Below are positions 1 to 8,700 of a stretch of 64,000 nucleotides of DNA, piece by piece (position 1 is the stretch's first letter; each line of letters opens with the position of its first letter). The notes beneath the pieces are model-generated. The model was not told the origin of the DNA. It was given only the letters and a program-made list of their open reading frames with translations, and ran no database searches. The DNA is from Beggiatoa alba B18LD (GTDB lineage: Bacteria; Pseudomonadota; Gammaproteobacteria; Beggiatoales; Beggiatoaceae). Where the stretch lies: positions 1,695,716 through 1,759,715 of the forward strand of contig NZ_JH600070.1 of the NCBI RefSeq assembly GCF_000245015.1, given 5' to 3'. The position numbers and the translations under genes were made by a program.

Positions 1-70
1 CAAGCAGTTCTTCAACGGTACGCATTCCCGCCATGCCATTACCAACACAAATCAATTTACGTTTTTTCAT
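1..70 (-). CDS. nirB: Nitrite reductase large subunit, N-terminal fragment
   Basis: Only the first 23 codons lie in the window; the gene runs off the left edge. The peptide starts MKKRKLICVGNGMAGMRTVE, a dinucleotide-binding motif (GNGMAG) typical of the FAD-binding start of the NAD(P)H-dependent assimilatory nitrite reductase NirB. It follows the nrtABD genes on the same strand with a gap of about 106 bases, which fits a nitrate uptake and reduction operon. Another FAD/NAD-dependent oxidoreductase cannot be excluded from so short a piece. Confidence 0.7.
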   Translation of the reverse strand, partial: MKKRKLICVGNGMAGMRTVEELL

Positions 71-129
71 GGGAAAGACCTCAAACACAACAATCAAGAA
101 CGACAAAATAGGCGACGGTTTTTTTTATC

Positions 130-157
130 ACAGTCCCCGCTCTCATTCAGGGACTGT
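130..157 (-). other. Intercistronic hairpin between nrtD and nirB
   Basis: An inverted repeat (ACAGTCCC / GGGACTGT with a short loop) lies between the nrtD stop and the nirB start. On the transcribed strand it is not followed by a T run, so it does not look like an intrinsic terminator. It may stabilise or help process the polycistronic message; that is inference. Confidence 0.4.
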
Positions 158-176
158 CATCACGTTTATGTATTCA

Positions 177-968
177 TTAAGCCACTGCTTTATGTTTTTG
201 TCTTTCGTATAAAAAGCGTAAAACTTCAGCACGATAATGGTTATATTCAGGGTTATCCGCTAAGGCTAAACGGTTACGCGGGCGCGGTAATTTGACCTTG
301 AGAATTTCCCCAACGGTGGCGGCGGGACCATTGGTCATCATGACAATTTTGTCGGAGAGTAGAACGGCTTCATCGACATCGTGGGTAATCATGATGACGG
401 TGTTGCCTAAATTCGCGTGAATCTCCATCACGGAATCTTGTAAATGTGCACGGGTTAAGGCATCCAACGCGCCAAAAGGTTCATCCATTAATAACACTTT
501 GGGTTGCATCGCAAGGGCGCGGGCAATACCAACCCGTTGTTTCATCCCGCCAGAAATTTCATTCGGGCGTTTTTCTAAGGCATGGGACATATTGACCAGT
601 TCTAATTGGTGCAATGTCCAGTCGTGGCGTTCGGCTTTGGTTTTTTTATTGGCAAAAACTTTGTCGACCGCTAAGCGAACATTGTCGTAAACCGTAAGCC
701 AAGGCAGTAAAGAATGATTTTGAAACACAACTGCACGTTCTGGTGCTGGGGAATCGACTTCTTTGTTTTCTAGCAACACACCGCCAGCAGTGACTTTTAA
801 CAAGCCTGCGACGATATTTAAAACCGTAGATTTACCACAGCCAGAGTGTCCGATAAGGCTGACAAACTCGCCTTTTTCTACCCGTAAAGAGACATCATGT
901 AAGGCATGAAATACGCCCGCTTTGGTGTTAAAGACCATTTCTATCTGTTCTAAACTTAAGTAACTCAT
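177..968 (-). CDS. nrtD: Nitrate ABC transporter ATP-binding protein
   Basis: This 263-residue ATPase would power nitrate/nitrite uptake through the NrtB permease. Walker A GHSGCGKST is near residues 39-47, the Q-loop region reads VFQNHSLLPWLTVYDNV, the signature is ISGGMKQRVGIARALA, and Walker B LLMDEPFGALD and H-loop ITHDVDEA follow. The SLLPW pattern after the Q-loop is typical of the NitT/TauT (nitrate, sulfonate, taurine) ABC class. It sits 11 bases downstream of nrtB in the same operon. The nitrate assignment rests on the neighbouring nasT, nrtA and nirB rather than on the ATPase itself. Confidence 0.88.
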   Translation of the reverse strand: MSYLSLEQIEMVFNTKAGVFHALHDVSLRVEKGEFVSLIGHSGCGKSTVLNIVAGLLKVTAGGVLLENKEVDSPAPERAVVFQNHSLLPWLTVYDNVRLAVDKVFANKKTKAERHDWTLHQLELVNMSHALEKRPNEISGGMKQRVGIARALAMQPKVLLMDEPFGALDALTRAHLQDSVMEIHANLGNTVIMITHDVDEAVLLSDKIVMMTNGPAATVGEILKVKLPRPRNRLALADNPEYNHYRAEVLRFLYERQKHKAVA

Positions 969-979
969 GATATTTATCC

Positions 980-1918
980 TTAACGGGCATTGTAGTCAAA
1001 ACGGGATTGAATCAAGTTCATGAGCATTTCCAAGACGATACCAACCACGCCTATGAGGAGGATGGCAACGACTATTGAACTGACATTTAAGTTATTCCAT
1101 TCGTCCCAGACGTAGAAACCAATCCCAATGCCACCCGTGAGCATCTCGGCAGCAACAATCACCATCCACGCAATATTCAGTGATAAGCGCATCCCTGTCA
1201 GAATATGCGGTAAGGTCGCGGGTAAAAGAATTTTTCGTGTAATTTCAAAGGTATTTAATTGCAAGACAGCAGCGACATTCATGTAATCTTTAGGAATTGC
1301 CCGCACGCCTGCGGAAGTATTGATGATGATGGGCCAAATACTGGTAATGAAAATCACGAAAATCGCGGAAGGGTCAACGGCTTTAAACATTAATAACCCA
1401 ATGGGCAACCATGCTAAAGGACTGACAGGACGCAGAATTTGAATTAACGGCGTGCAAGCACGGGAAAAATTCATGCTCATGCCCATGAGAAAACCAAGCG
1501 GAATACCAATGATAACGGCTAAGGAAAAGCCCGCCATGACTCGTCCTAAGGAATACATGACTTGCCAACCAATGCCTTTATCATTCGGTCCATTGTCATA
1601 AAAAGGACTGGCAAAAACCTCTGTCGCTCGTTGCCATACATCGCTAGGCGTAGGTAAATCCGTTGCAAAATGTTTTTGTACAATTAGCCATAAACCGATG
1701 ACAATGGCGAATGTCACCAAGGGTAAGAGGGTTGCAGCGGTATAAGTCTGCCAATTATTTGCCAACCAACTGGCTTGTTTTGGCAATTCAGGTGTTTTTG
1801 CGGATTCGCTAACAGTTTCAGCAGTCATCGTGACAGGTAAAGCAATGGGTTTAACAGAATCGGTCGTTTTTTCCGCATTGTTCAGCGGTAACGGAATAAC
1901 AACGGCATGATTAGACAT
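980..1918 (-). CDS. nrtB: Nitrate ABC transporter permease
   Basis: A 312-residue inner-membrane permease. A hydrophilic N-terminal extension of about 65 residues precedes the first membrane helix (LLPLVTFAIVIGLWLIV); further helices and the cytoplasmic EAA loop (AAVLQLNTFEITRKILLPATLPHI) are characteristic of BPD_transp_1 permeases of the NitT/TauT class. Its start overlaps the end of nrtA by 8 bases, implying translational coupling. It should pair with the ATPase downstream and the binding protein upstream to import nitrate. Confidence 0.88.
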   Translation of the reverse strand: MSNHAVVIPLPLNNAEKTTDSVKPIALPVTMTAETVSESAKTPELPKQASWLANNWQTYTAATLLPLVTFAIVIGLWLIVQKHFATDLPTPSDVWQRATEVFASPFYDNGPNDKGIGWQVMYSLGRVMAGFSLAVIIGIPLGFLMGMSMNFSRACTPLIQILRPVSPLAWLPIGLLMFKAVDPSAIFVIFITSIWPIIINTSAGVRAIPKDYMNVAAVLQLNTFEITRKILLPATLPHILTGMRLSLNIAWMVIVAAEMLTGGIGIGFYVWDEWNNLNVSSIVVAILLIGVVGIVLEMLMNLIQSRFDYNAR

Positions 1919-3311
1919 TTGCTTTCTCCAAATCCGCTAATTGCATGGCAAGGCTGTGAACTTCAAAACTGCTGATATATTCCACAATCTTGGCGGGGTC
2001 GAAAATTTTTCCGTCAAAAAAGCGGTCTGCGCCCATGGCAATGGGATTAGTTGCTTCTTTTAACTCCCACCCGTTGGTATTTGCACCTTCTGTTTTATAA
2101 TCAATCGTTGGGGCTGGTAAATTTAAGGCTTTTGCCGCTTCCCGATAAATATCAGGGCGATAGATTTCTGTGGCAGTTTTCTTAATATTTAAAGGCTTAT
2201 CGATTTGTCCCCAGCGTATCATTTGCGAGATAAACCACTCTGCATGAGATTGCCAAGGGAAGGTTGCGGCATAACGGTAGAACACGTTGAAATCAGGTAA
2301 AGGGCGTGGGTCCTCTTTCTGACTATATTTAAATGTCCCTGTCATAGACATCTTGACGACATCTTCAGGCGCATTGACATAAGACTTATCAGAAATGATT
2401 TTGACCACTTCTAAGCGATTTTCAGGCTTATCCATCCACTGTGCGGCTTCTAATAAGCTCATGATTAAGGCTTTATGCGTATTCGGATTTTTATCCGCCC
2501 ACGCTAAATTAACTCCGAAAACCTTTTCAGGATTGTTTTGCCAAATTTCATAACTGGTGATAATGGTGCGACCAATATCCATGGTTACTGCCCGCTCATT
2601 CCAAGGCTCGCCCACGCAATAGCCGACGATATTGCCCGCTTTTAAGTTAGCAACCATTTGAGGTGGTGGAATAACAATCAGGCGGACATCTTTATCAGGA
2701 TTAATCCCTGAGGAAGCCATCCAATAACGCAATTGATAATTATGAGTAGAAACAGGGAAAACCATGGCAAAGGTTAAAGGCTCTTTTCCTGCGGCTTTAT
2801 CAGCATCAATCACCTTTTTCAGGGCTTGTGCGGTTGTCGGTGAGGCTTTCATCGCTTCGGGGTCAGCTTGTACCATGCGCTCATAAAGCTCATTACTGAC
2901 GGTAATCGCATTACCATTTAAATCCATGCTATAAGCCGTTATCGTTGGCTTAGGTAACGCGCCAATCCCTAAGGTTGCGGCAATCGGCATACCTGCCAAC
3001 ATGTGTGCACCGTCTAACGCACCAATCGAGACTTTATCGCGAATATTTGCCCAAGAGGCTTCTTTAGAAATTTCAACATCTAAACCATATTTTTTAAAAT
3101 AACCCTTTTCTTTCGCAATGACTAAGGGAGCGCAATCGGTTAAGGGAATAATCCCTAAAGTGAGTTTTACTTTCTCCAGATTATCGGCTGTTCCTGCGTA
3201 AACCATATTCCGTAATGAATCCATGCCCATTAATGTTGCTCCTCCAACGGTAGCACCCGTTAATTTCAGAAAATCGCGGCGATTAAAACCTGATTTTATT
3301 GCATCACGCAT
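1911..3311 (-). CDS. nrtA: Nitrate-binding protein, Tat-exported
   Basis: A 466-residue periplasmic or lipid-free solute-binding protein. The N-terminus carries a twin-arginine signal (RRDFLKLTGA at residues 11-20) and the body contains the LNGNAITVS stretch and the GEPWNERA region seen in NrtA/NasF proteins. It is the first structural gene of the nitrate operon and lies directly behind the ANTAR-type leader, so its expression should depend on NasT antitermination. The family also includes NasS, the nitrate sensor that sequesters NasT; the export signal argues for a transport role here. Confidence 0.9.
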   Translation of the reverse strand: MRDAIKSGFNRRDFLKLTGATVGGATLMGMDSLRNMVYAGTADNLEKVKLTLGIIPLTDCAPLVIAKEKGYFKKYGLDVEISKEASWANIRDKVSIGALDGAHMLAGMPIAATLGIGALPKPTITAYSMDLNGNAITVSNELYERMVQADPEAMKASPTTAQALKKVIDADKAAGKEPLTFAMVFPVSTHNYQLRYWMASSGINPDKDVRLIVIPPPQMVANLKAGNIVGYCVGEPWNERAVTMDIGRTIITSYEIWQNNPEKVFGVNLAWADKNPNTHKALIMSLLEAAQWMDKPENRLEVVKIISDKSYVNAPEDVVKMSMTGTFKYSQKEDPRPLPDFNVFYRYAATFPWQSHAEWFISQMIRWGQIDKPLNIKKTATEIYRPDIYREAAKALNLPAPTIDYKTEGANTNGWELKEATNPIAMGADRFFDGKIFDPAKIVEYISSFEVHSLAMQLADLEKANV

Positions 3312-3345
3312 GGCAAAACTCCCAAAATGTCAGTAAAAAAAAGCC

Positions 3346-3394
3346 AAAAAAAAAGCGTCCGTCTAACGAGCATTTAACTCGTTAAAACGGACGC
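3346..3394 (-). terminator. Leader terminator upstream of nrtA
   Basis: On the minus strand an 8-bp outer stem (GCGTCCGT / ACGGACGC) and a 7-bp inner stem (TAACGAG / CTCGTTA) are followed by nine T residues. It lies between nasT and nrtA and would stop transcription before nrtA. The 5' arm of the stem overlaps the second ANTAR hairpin (3389-3402), so the two structures are mutually exclusive, the arrangement expected of a regulated attenuator. Confidence 0.9.
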
Positions 3395-3427
3395 CGTTGT
3401 CCAATGCGCAAACCAACGTTGGCTTGC
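3389..3427 (-). promoter_or_regulatory. Two-hairpin ANTAR-binding RNA leader
   Basis: On the minus strand, hairpin P1 (3408-3427) is GCAAGCC-AACGTT-GGTTTGC, and five bases later hairpin P2 (3389-3402) is GGAC-AACGGC-GTCC. Both have six-base loops with A at position 1 and G at position 4, the published signature recognised by ANTAR antiterminators. P2 shares its 3' arm with the terminator stem. The predicted switch: phosphorylated or free NasT dimer holds P1-P2, blocks the terminator and lets nrtABD-nirB be read. This is a direct reading of the sequence plus an established mechanism. Confidence 0.85.
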
Positions 3428-3445
3428 TATAAATTGTTCATTGCT

Positions 3446-3466
3446 TAACTCAAGTTTACTGAGTTA
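3446..3466 (-). other. Inverted repeat just after nasT
   Basis: A TAACTCA / TGAGTTA palindrome with a seven-base loop begins eight bases beyond the nasT stop codon. There is no following T run, and its loop does not fit the ANTAR hexaloop rule. It could protect the nasT 3' end or be part of the nrt promoter; neither is proven. Confidence 0.35.
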
Positions 3467-3473
3467 TAAGCTG

Positions 3474-4055
3474 TCATATCAATAACTTGGAGACAGCAAT
3501 AATATCTTCTGCGACTTCTGCAAGGCGGATATTTCTATCCATTGCCATTTTACGCAAGGCACGATAGGCAGAATCTTCATCTAACCCTTTGTGTTGCATT
3601 AAGATACCTTTAGCTTTTTCAATCGATTTACGTTCAGCTAATTTACTTTTAGTATCTTCTAACTCTTTGCGCATCGCTTGATATTCACGAAAACGCGCAA
3701 TGGCAACTTCTAAAACGGATTTAACCCGTTTTTCACTTAAACCGTCCACAACGTAAGCACTAACCCCTGCTTTAATCGCGGCGTGAATCATATCGCTATT
3801 ACCATCTTCCGCGAACATCACGACGGGCTTAGGCTGTTCTCGATTAAGACTGCTGACATACTCTAAGGTATCACGGTCAGGCGACTCTAAATCTATGATA
3901 ATCATATCAGCGGGTGTTTTTTCTAACTGTGCTAACAGTTCTACCCCTGTTTCGAGCGTGGCGACGACCTCATAACCTGCGTCATCTAAGGCTTGCTTTA
4001 ATAAAGCAATTCGTCCACGGTCTTCATCTATCAACACAACGCGCAATTTCATCAT
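3474..4055 (-). CDS. nasT: ANTAR-domain nitrate antiterminator NasT
   Basis: A 193-residue response regulator that binds RNA. The receiver domain (about residues 3-120) has the acidic pocket D10-E11-D12 and the likely phosphoacceptor D55 (MIIIDLESPD). A coiled linker leads into the ANTAR domain (about 140-190: IEKAKGILMQHKGLDEDSAYRALRKMA). In nitrate assimilation NasT prevents termination in the nas/nrt leader when nitrate is present, and NasS holds it inactive otherwise. The matching RNA leader lies immediately downstream. No nasS gene is visible next to it in this window, which is unusual because the two are normally adjacent. Confidence 0.92.
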   Translation of the reverse strand: MMKLRVVLIDEDRGRIALLKQALDDAGYEVVATLETGVELLAQLEKTPADMIIIDLESPDRDTLEYVSSLNREQPKPVVMFAEDGNSDMIHAAIKAGVSAYVVDGLSEKRVKSVLEVAIARFREYQAMRKELEDTKSKLAERKSIEKAKGILMQHKGLDEDSAYRALRKMAMDRNIRLAEVAEDIIAVSKLLI

Positions 4056-4305
4056 GTTAATTGATTTGGCACTTAATTAATGTAGCGACGTTGCTTATTA
4101 ACTAAATACACTTTTTGAGTTGGAAACACATCGTTGTGTTTCATGTTTTTCGTTTTAAGCAAAATAGAGACCATTTTTTTACCTGTGCGATATATTTTTT
4201 AAATCAGCTTATTAAGAAAATGTATTGCTAACGCCCCGTTTTACACCGCACTTTTTTAGTTTTTTAATGCTAAAAATGCACTTTTTTAGTGCTATTTTTT
4301 TAATA
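4056..4305. other. AT-rich upstream region of nasT
   Basis: About 250 non-coding bases upstream of nasT. The only clear pattern is a 13-bp direct repeat, GCACTTTTTTAGT, at 4248-4260 and 4278-4290, 30 bases apart. It could be an operator or recombination footprint. I see no gene here. Confidence 0.4.
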
Positions 4306-4391
4306 AACTTGAATTCAGCGAGATTTATAAAATAAAACAGAGACCTGCTAGGGTTTAAAAATCTAGCAGGTCTGTAGGAACACGCGAAAGG
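4306..4391 (+). repeat. MITE-like repeat, partial copy R1
   Basis: A left end (AACTTGAATTCAGCGAGATT) is followed by TTATAAAATAAAACAGA and the hairpin GACCTGCTAG...CTAGCAGGTC (4342-4372). The inner GTCTGAATCAG palindrome and the right end are missing; after the hairpin comes a GGAACACGCGAAAGG tail. A related GGAACGTGTGAAA tail is in copy R9 at 38228, so this is a recurring sub-variant. Confidence 0.8.
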
Positions 4392-4403
4392 GTTTGACCT
4401 TTA

Positions 4404-5372
4404 CTATAATCGTTCAATTTCTTCGCGTGTTAAGCCCGTCGCAACCATAATAAGCTCAAGAGGTACATTGTTTTTCTTCAATGCGATTGCGACTTTTATT
4501 CTTTCTTGTGCGACTTTCATTCTTTCTTGTTCAATCCCTTGTTTAACGCCTTGTTCGATACCTTGCTTAACCCCTTGCTCAATCCCTTTTTTAACACCTT
4601 GTTCAATTCCAATCTCAATACCTTTCTCCATCCCTATCTCAATCCCTTCCTGTTTAGCCGTATCAAGCACATTGATGAAATCGCGGTAGTATTTCAAACT
4701 TAATTCATACGCATGGCGGTCTTCATAACTCATGTTCGCTAATTTCGCTAAGGCAAAAGCGTCTTCGATAATATCGCCTTGAAATTCTCTCGGCATATCG
4801 TCAAATGTCACTAATTCACGGAGAAAATATAACCACCATTCCAGATGATTCGCTAATTCGGATTCTTGCTTTTTGAATTTCGCCATTTCTATGTAAATGA
4901 AGTTCAATTTCTTAAACATCACTTCTTTGCTGTAAATATCGGTAATTTGTCCGAAATGTAAGTAACGCTCATCGGGAAAGCTGGCTAAGGAGAAGTCTAA
5001 AATCCCAATGAAATAAATTGGGGTTAATTCAAAGTCCCATTTGCCTTTTTTGGCTTGGTCTTGAATTAAGAAACTGGCGTAGTAAGTGGCGCGGTCTTGA
5101 AAGTGTTCTTGTTTCGCACGTTGTAATTCAACAATGAATTCCTGATTTTTTTCATCACGGCAATAAATATCAAAGATGGCACGGCGGTCTTCTTCTAACA
5201 TGCCGAGCTTTTCGATATTTTTAAATTCTAAGCTGACAATTTTATGTTTTATCGGTAATAAATCATTGAGGAAGCTGATGAGTAGGGGTTTACTTTCTTC
5301 ACTGCCGAAGATTTTTTTAAAGCCAAAATCGGTGAAGGGGTTGATGAATGTACCTAGGGATTTGTCGGTCAT
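4404..5372 (-). CDS. Rpn-family PD-(D/E)XK nuclease (recombination-promoting)
   Basis: A 322-residue protein of the COG5464/PDDEXK_2 family, often labelled putative transposase but better described as Rpn-type nuclease. The N-terminus NPFTDFGFKKIFGSEESKP is diagnostic. The nuclease core shows D68 (IFDIY) and E82-L-Q84 (VELQ), the D...ExQ form of the motif. Residues about 239-285 form a low-complexity run of GIE(I/Q)G-type units, likely a coiled coil; the DNA of that run (about 4520-4650) is itself repetitive. No terminal repeats of its own are visible. It may mobilise genes by RecA-independent recombination, as known for RpnA; activity here is inferred. Confidence 0.85.
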   Translation of the reverse strand: MTDKSLGTFINPFTDFGFKKIFGSEESKPLLISFLNDLLPIKHKIVSLEFKNIEKLGMLEEDRRAIFDIYCRDEKNQEFIVELQRAKQEHFQDRATYYASFLIQDQAKKGKWDFELTPIYFIGILDFSLASFPDERYLHFGQITDIYSKEVMFKKLNFIYIEMAKFKKQESELANHLEWWLYFLRELVTFDDMPREFQGDIIEDAFALAKLANMSYEDRHAYELSLKYYRDFINVLDTAKQEGIEIGMEKGIEIGIEQGVKKGIEQGVKQGIEQGVKQGIEQERMKVAQERIKVAIALKKNNVPLELIMVATGLTREEIERL

Positions 5373-5398
5373 GTTGATGCGTCCTCATGCTTGGAAAG

Positions 5399-5477
5399 AT
5401 ATAGTAAACGTATCATAAAATTATTTAAATTTAGGATTGGCAGTCTTTCGCATCGTTTTATAGTGCGTTTGCTATAT
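5399..5477 (-). repeat. Small palindromic repeat, family B copy 1
   Basis: This 79-bp stretch is the reverse complement of 25866-25944 with only scattered differences. Both copies have imperfect terminal inverted repeats (ATATAGTAAACG... and ...CGTTTGCTATAT). It contains no coding sequence and looks like a tiny MITE. It lies just upstream of the Rpn nuclease gene. Confidence 0.75.
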
Positions 5478-5508
5478 TTTTCATCAAGATTTATTAGCAG
5501 ATAAGGCT

Positions 5509-5624
5509 AAATCAGGATTTTCAGGATTTAAAAGGCGAATCACGCTTTTTAATCCTGCTAATCTGGTGAATCCTGATTCAGACAAACACTTATCTTTTTA
5601 AAAGAAACTCGTAGAACTCAGGTT
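5509..5624 (+). repeat. MITE-like repeat, copy R2 lacking its left end
   Basis: Contains the inner palindrome (ATCAGGATTTTCAGGATTT ... AATCCTGATTCAGACAA), the ATCTTTTTAAAAGA block and a right end reading AACTCGTAGAACTCAGGTT. The left terminal repeat and the GACCTGCTAGG hairpin are absent. Confidence 0.8.
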
Positions 5625-5644
5625 AAAATCGCTTTAGCGATTTT
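5625..5644. terminator. Perfect hairpin downstream of the Cache/PAS kinase
   Basis: AAAATCGCT and AGCGATTTT form a nine-base perfect palindrome separated by two bases. It lies 60 bases beyond the stop codon of the minus-strand kinase and could be a weak terminator in either direction. There is no long T run. Confidence 0.35.
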
Positions 5645-5703
5645 ACTTATTAAAACCCTGTTTAATCTATAAAATTTTGAATAACTCAGGTAACTTGGGT
5701 TGT

Positions 5704-8700
5704 TTAAAGATTTAAAAATCTCATTATGATGGTCATCAGCGTTTTAAGCCCTACAGGTTTACTGAGATATTCGGTTGCACCTGTGGCTAAACAGCGTTGT
5801 TTATCACCAGGCATTGCAAGGGCGGTCAAGGCGATAATTGGCGTATTTGCAAATTCAGAATCCGCACGTAACTGTTGAATCGCTTCTAAACCATCCATTA
5901 CAGGCATTTGAATATCCATTAGAATGATGTCGGGATGGATTTCTTTCGCTCTTTCTATTGCTTCTTTTCCATTACGTGTAACGGTAATTTGAAAGCCTTT
6001 AGGGTTTAAATATTCTAATAAGTAGTCAATGTTTGATTCGTTATCCTCTGCCAGTAAAATTTGGTATTGCTGTTCTTTAATACGTGCACTGATATCGTGT
6101 TCTAGCGTATTGTTGGGAGGTATTTGGCGTGGAATGCTTCCTTGAAAATCGGCTTGGGTGAAAATGGATTGTAGGGTTTCAAGTAGCCGTTGGCGGGTTA
6201 AGGGTTTTTGTAAATAAGCACTTGCGCCGAGTTTGATTGCGTGCTCGTATTCATCCATGATGCTTATGATAATAACTGGGATTTTTGTTGTTTGTGGCGT
6301 GTTCTTTAATTGGCGTAATACGTCTAAGCCTGACATGTCAGGCAGAATTAAGTCTAATAGAATAACATCGGGTTTTAGGTGACGTGCTGCTTCTACTACG
6401 CCTGAGCCAAACGATAAAATATGTGCTGAAGCAATGCCTAAGCTATTAGCATAGCGTTTTATCTGGTCAGCATTGATGTTGATGTCTTCTACAATCAGCA
6501 CGGAATTTAATTGAATTTGGTCATGTGTTTCTTCATAACTGTTGGCTTCTGCATTCATCAGTTCAGTGCCTAAACTAAATTCATTTAATCGCCATGGTAG
6601 ATGAATTGTGAAGCGACTGCCTTGATTTAATTTACTTTCTAAGTGAATACTTCCGCCATGCATTTCTACCATGCCTTGTACTAAGGTCAGCCCTAATCCT
6701 GTGCCTTCATAATTGCGGGTTAAACTGCTGTCAATTTGTTGGAATGGTTTAAAGAGTTTGGGCATATCTTGTTCAGCAATCCCGATACCCGTATCCCAAA
6801 CGGTGAGATAAACGCATTGTTGCTCTATATCTCCCCGTACAGTCAGCCCAACTTCTCCTTTATTCGGTGTAAATTTCACTGCGTTATTAAGCAAATTGAC
6901 CAGAACTTGTTTTAAGCGTCGCCCATCTGCCAAAATTTTGATGTTAGGGTCATCAATATTAAAGTTTACTTTTTGTTGTTTTTTAGTAGCTTGCTGATTG
7001 ATAAAATTCAGGCTCGCTTGGCAAATATCGCGCAAAATGACGTAACTTAATTCAAGTTCCATGTGCCCTGAGGTGATTTTCGACACGTCCAAAATATCGT
7101 TAATCAGTTCTAATAAATGCCGTCCGCTGTCTTCAATTAATGTCACTGATTTTAATTGACGGGGAGTTAATGTACCGATGGCTTGTTCGCGCAAAATTTC
7201 TGAGAAGCCTAAAATGCTATTTAATGGGGTGCGTAATTCATGGCTCATATTGGCAAGGAATTCATCTTTTAAACGTGCTGTGCGGGCTAGTTCTGCATTG
7301 GCTGTGCTCAATTCCTCTGTGCGTTCTGCAACCCGCTTGGCTAATTGTTCGCGTTCTTGTTTTAAGGCAAACTCCGCATTTTTACGTTCAGTAATATCAT
7401 GAAAGTTTGTCAATAAACTGCGTAATGCAGGGTTTTGCAAGTGGTTGCTATTATTCGCTTCTATCCATCGCCATCCCCCATCTTTGTGTAAAAAGCGTAA
7501 TTGTTGTGTAATGATGTTGTTAGGATTTTCTAGCAGTTGGCGCATATCACTTAATGCGGTGGCGGTATCATCAGGATGTACTAAATCAAAAAAGGCTTTG
7601 CCGATAAATTCTTCAGGCAGATAACCCAATACATTGGTAATTGCAGAGCTGATATATTCAACATTGGTATCAACATCAGAAAGGCTCACCACTTCAAGGC
7701 TATTTTCTAAAATCGCTCTTAACCGTTCCTCGCTGTCACGCAAGGCTTGCTCAGTTTGTTTACGGGTAGTGATATCACGCGCAATGATAACGCTGCCGTT
7801 GATTTGCCCAGCTGTGTTATAGACAGGGCGACCGCTAATCATGAGCCAAATGCCATCAGGTGCGTGATGGTTACGAACGAGTAATTCTAAGTTGTCCAGT
7901 GTTTCGCCGCATAACGTCCGTGATAATGGCATTTCATCTGTTGTTAATGGGGTTTCTTTGTCCGTGTGATATAAACCATATTCTCCTGTATTGTGAAGTA
8001 GTTGGAATATATCTTGGGCATTGCCAAAGATTTTTAACGTTTCTGCACTGGTTAATAAAATTTGCCCTTGTTGTGAGGTAAAAATGAGTGAATCGCTGAT
8101 ATTCGCTAAAATAACGTCTAGCATCTCTTTTTGCTGACGCAATTCGGCTTCTACTTGTTTACGAGCCGTTACATCACGTGCAATGGCATAAAAATAACCT
8201 TCTTTAGAAGACGGAACGGCATTCCATGATAACCACTTATAGCTTCCATCTTTACAACGGTAACGATTTTCTATACTGACCGTTTTTACAATATTTGTAT
8301 GTAATAAATTTGCGGTAGATTGCGTTTCGGTTAAATCGTCAGGATGAATAAAATAGCTGAAATGATGCGAGCGCAATTCCTCAAGGCTATACCCTAAGGT
8401 TGTTGTCCATGCTTCGTTTAAATGCATTAAATACCCATCTTGATTACTCACAAGGAATAATTCTGAAGGCATATTAAAAAACTGTTCTAATTCTAAAACT
8501 GCATTTTTTTCATTTGAAATATCATAGCGATGTCCAACAATATCATGCGGATGTCCTGCTTCATCATAGGTCAGTTTTATTTCTTCTCGTAACCAAATAT
8601 AACGCCCATCATGATGTAAACAGCGATATTCAAAACATTGGCGACCTTCAATAAATAATTGTTCTAAAGCATGATGTACTTTAGCCAAATCATCAGGATG

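Noticed and set aside
130-157. Terminator between nrtD and nirB
   Set aside because: The T run lies on the wrong side for the direction of transcription; it is kept only as a hairpin.
3446-3466. A third ANTAR hairpin
   Set aside because: The loop has seven bases and lacks the A1/G4 pattern; the two real hairpins are at 3389-3427.
4468-4703. Proline/isoleucine repeat proteins on the plus strand
   Set aside because: They are antisense shadows of the repetitive tail of the Rpn nuclease gene.
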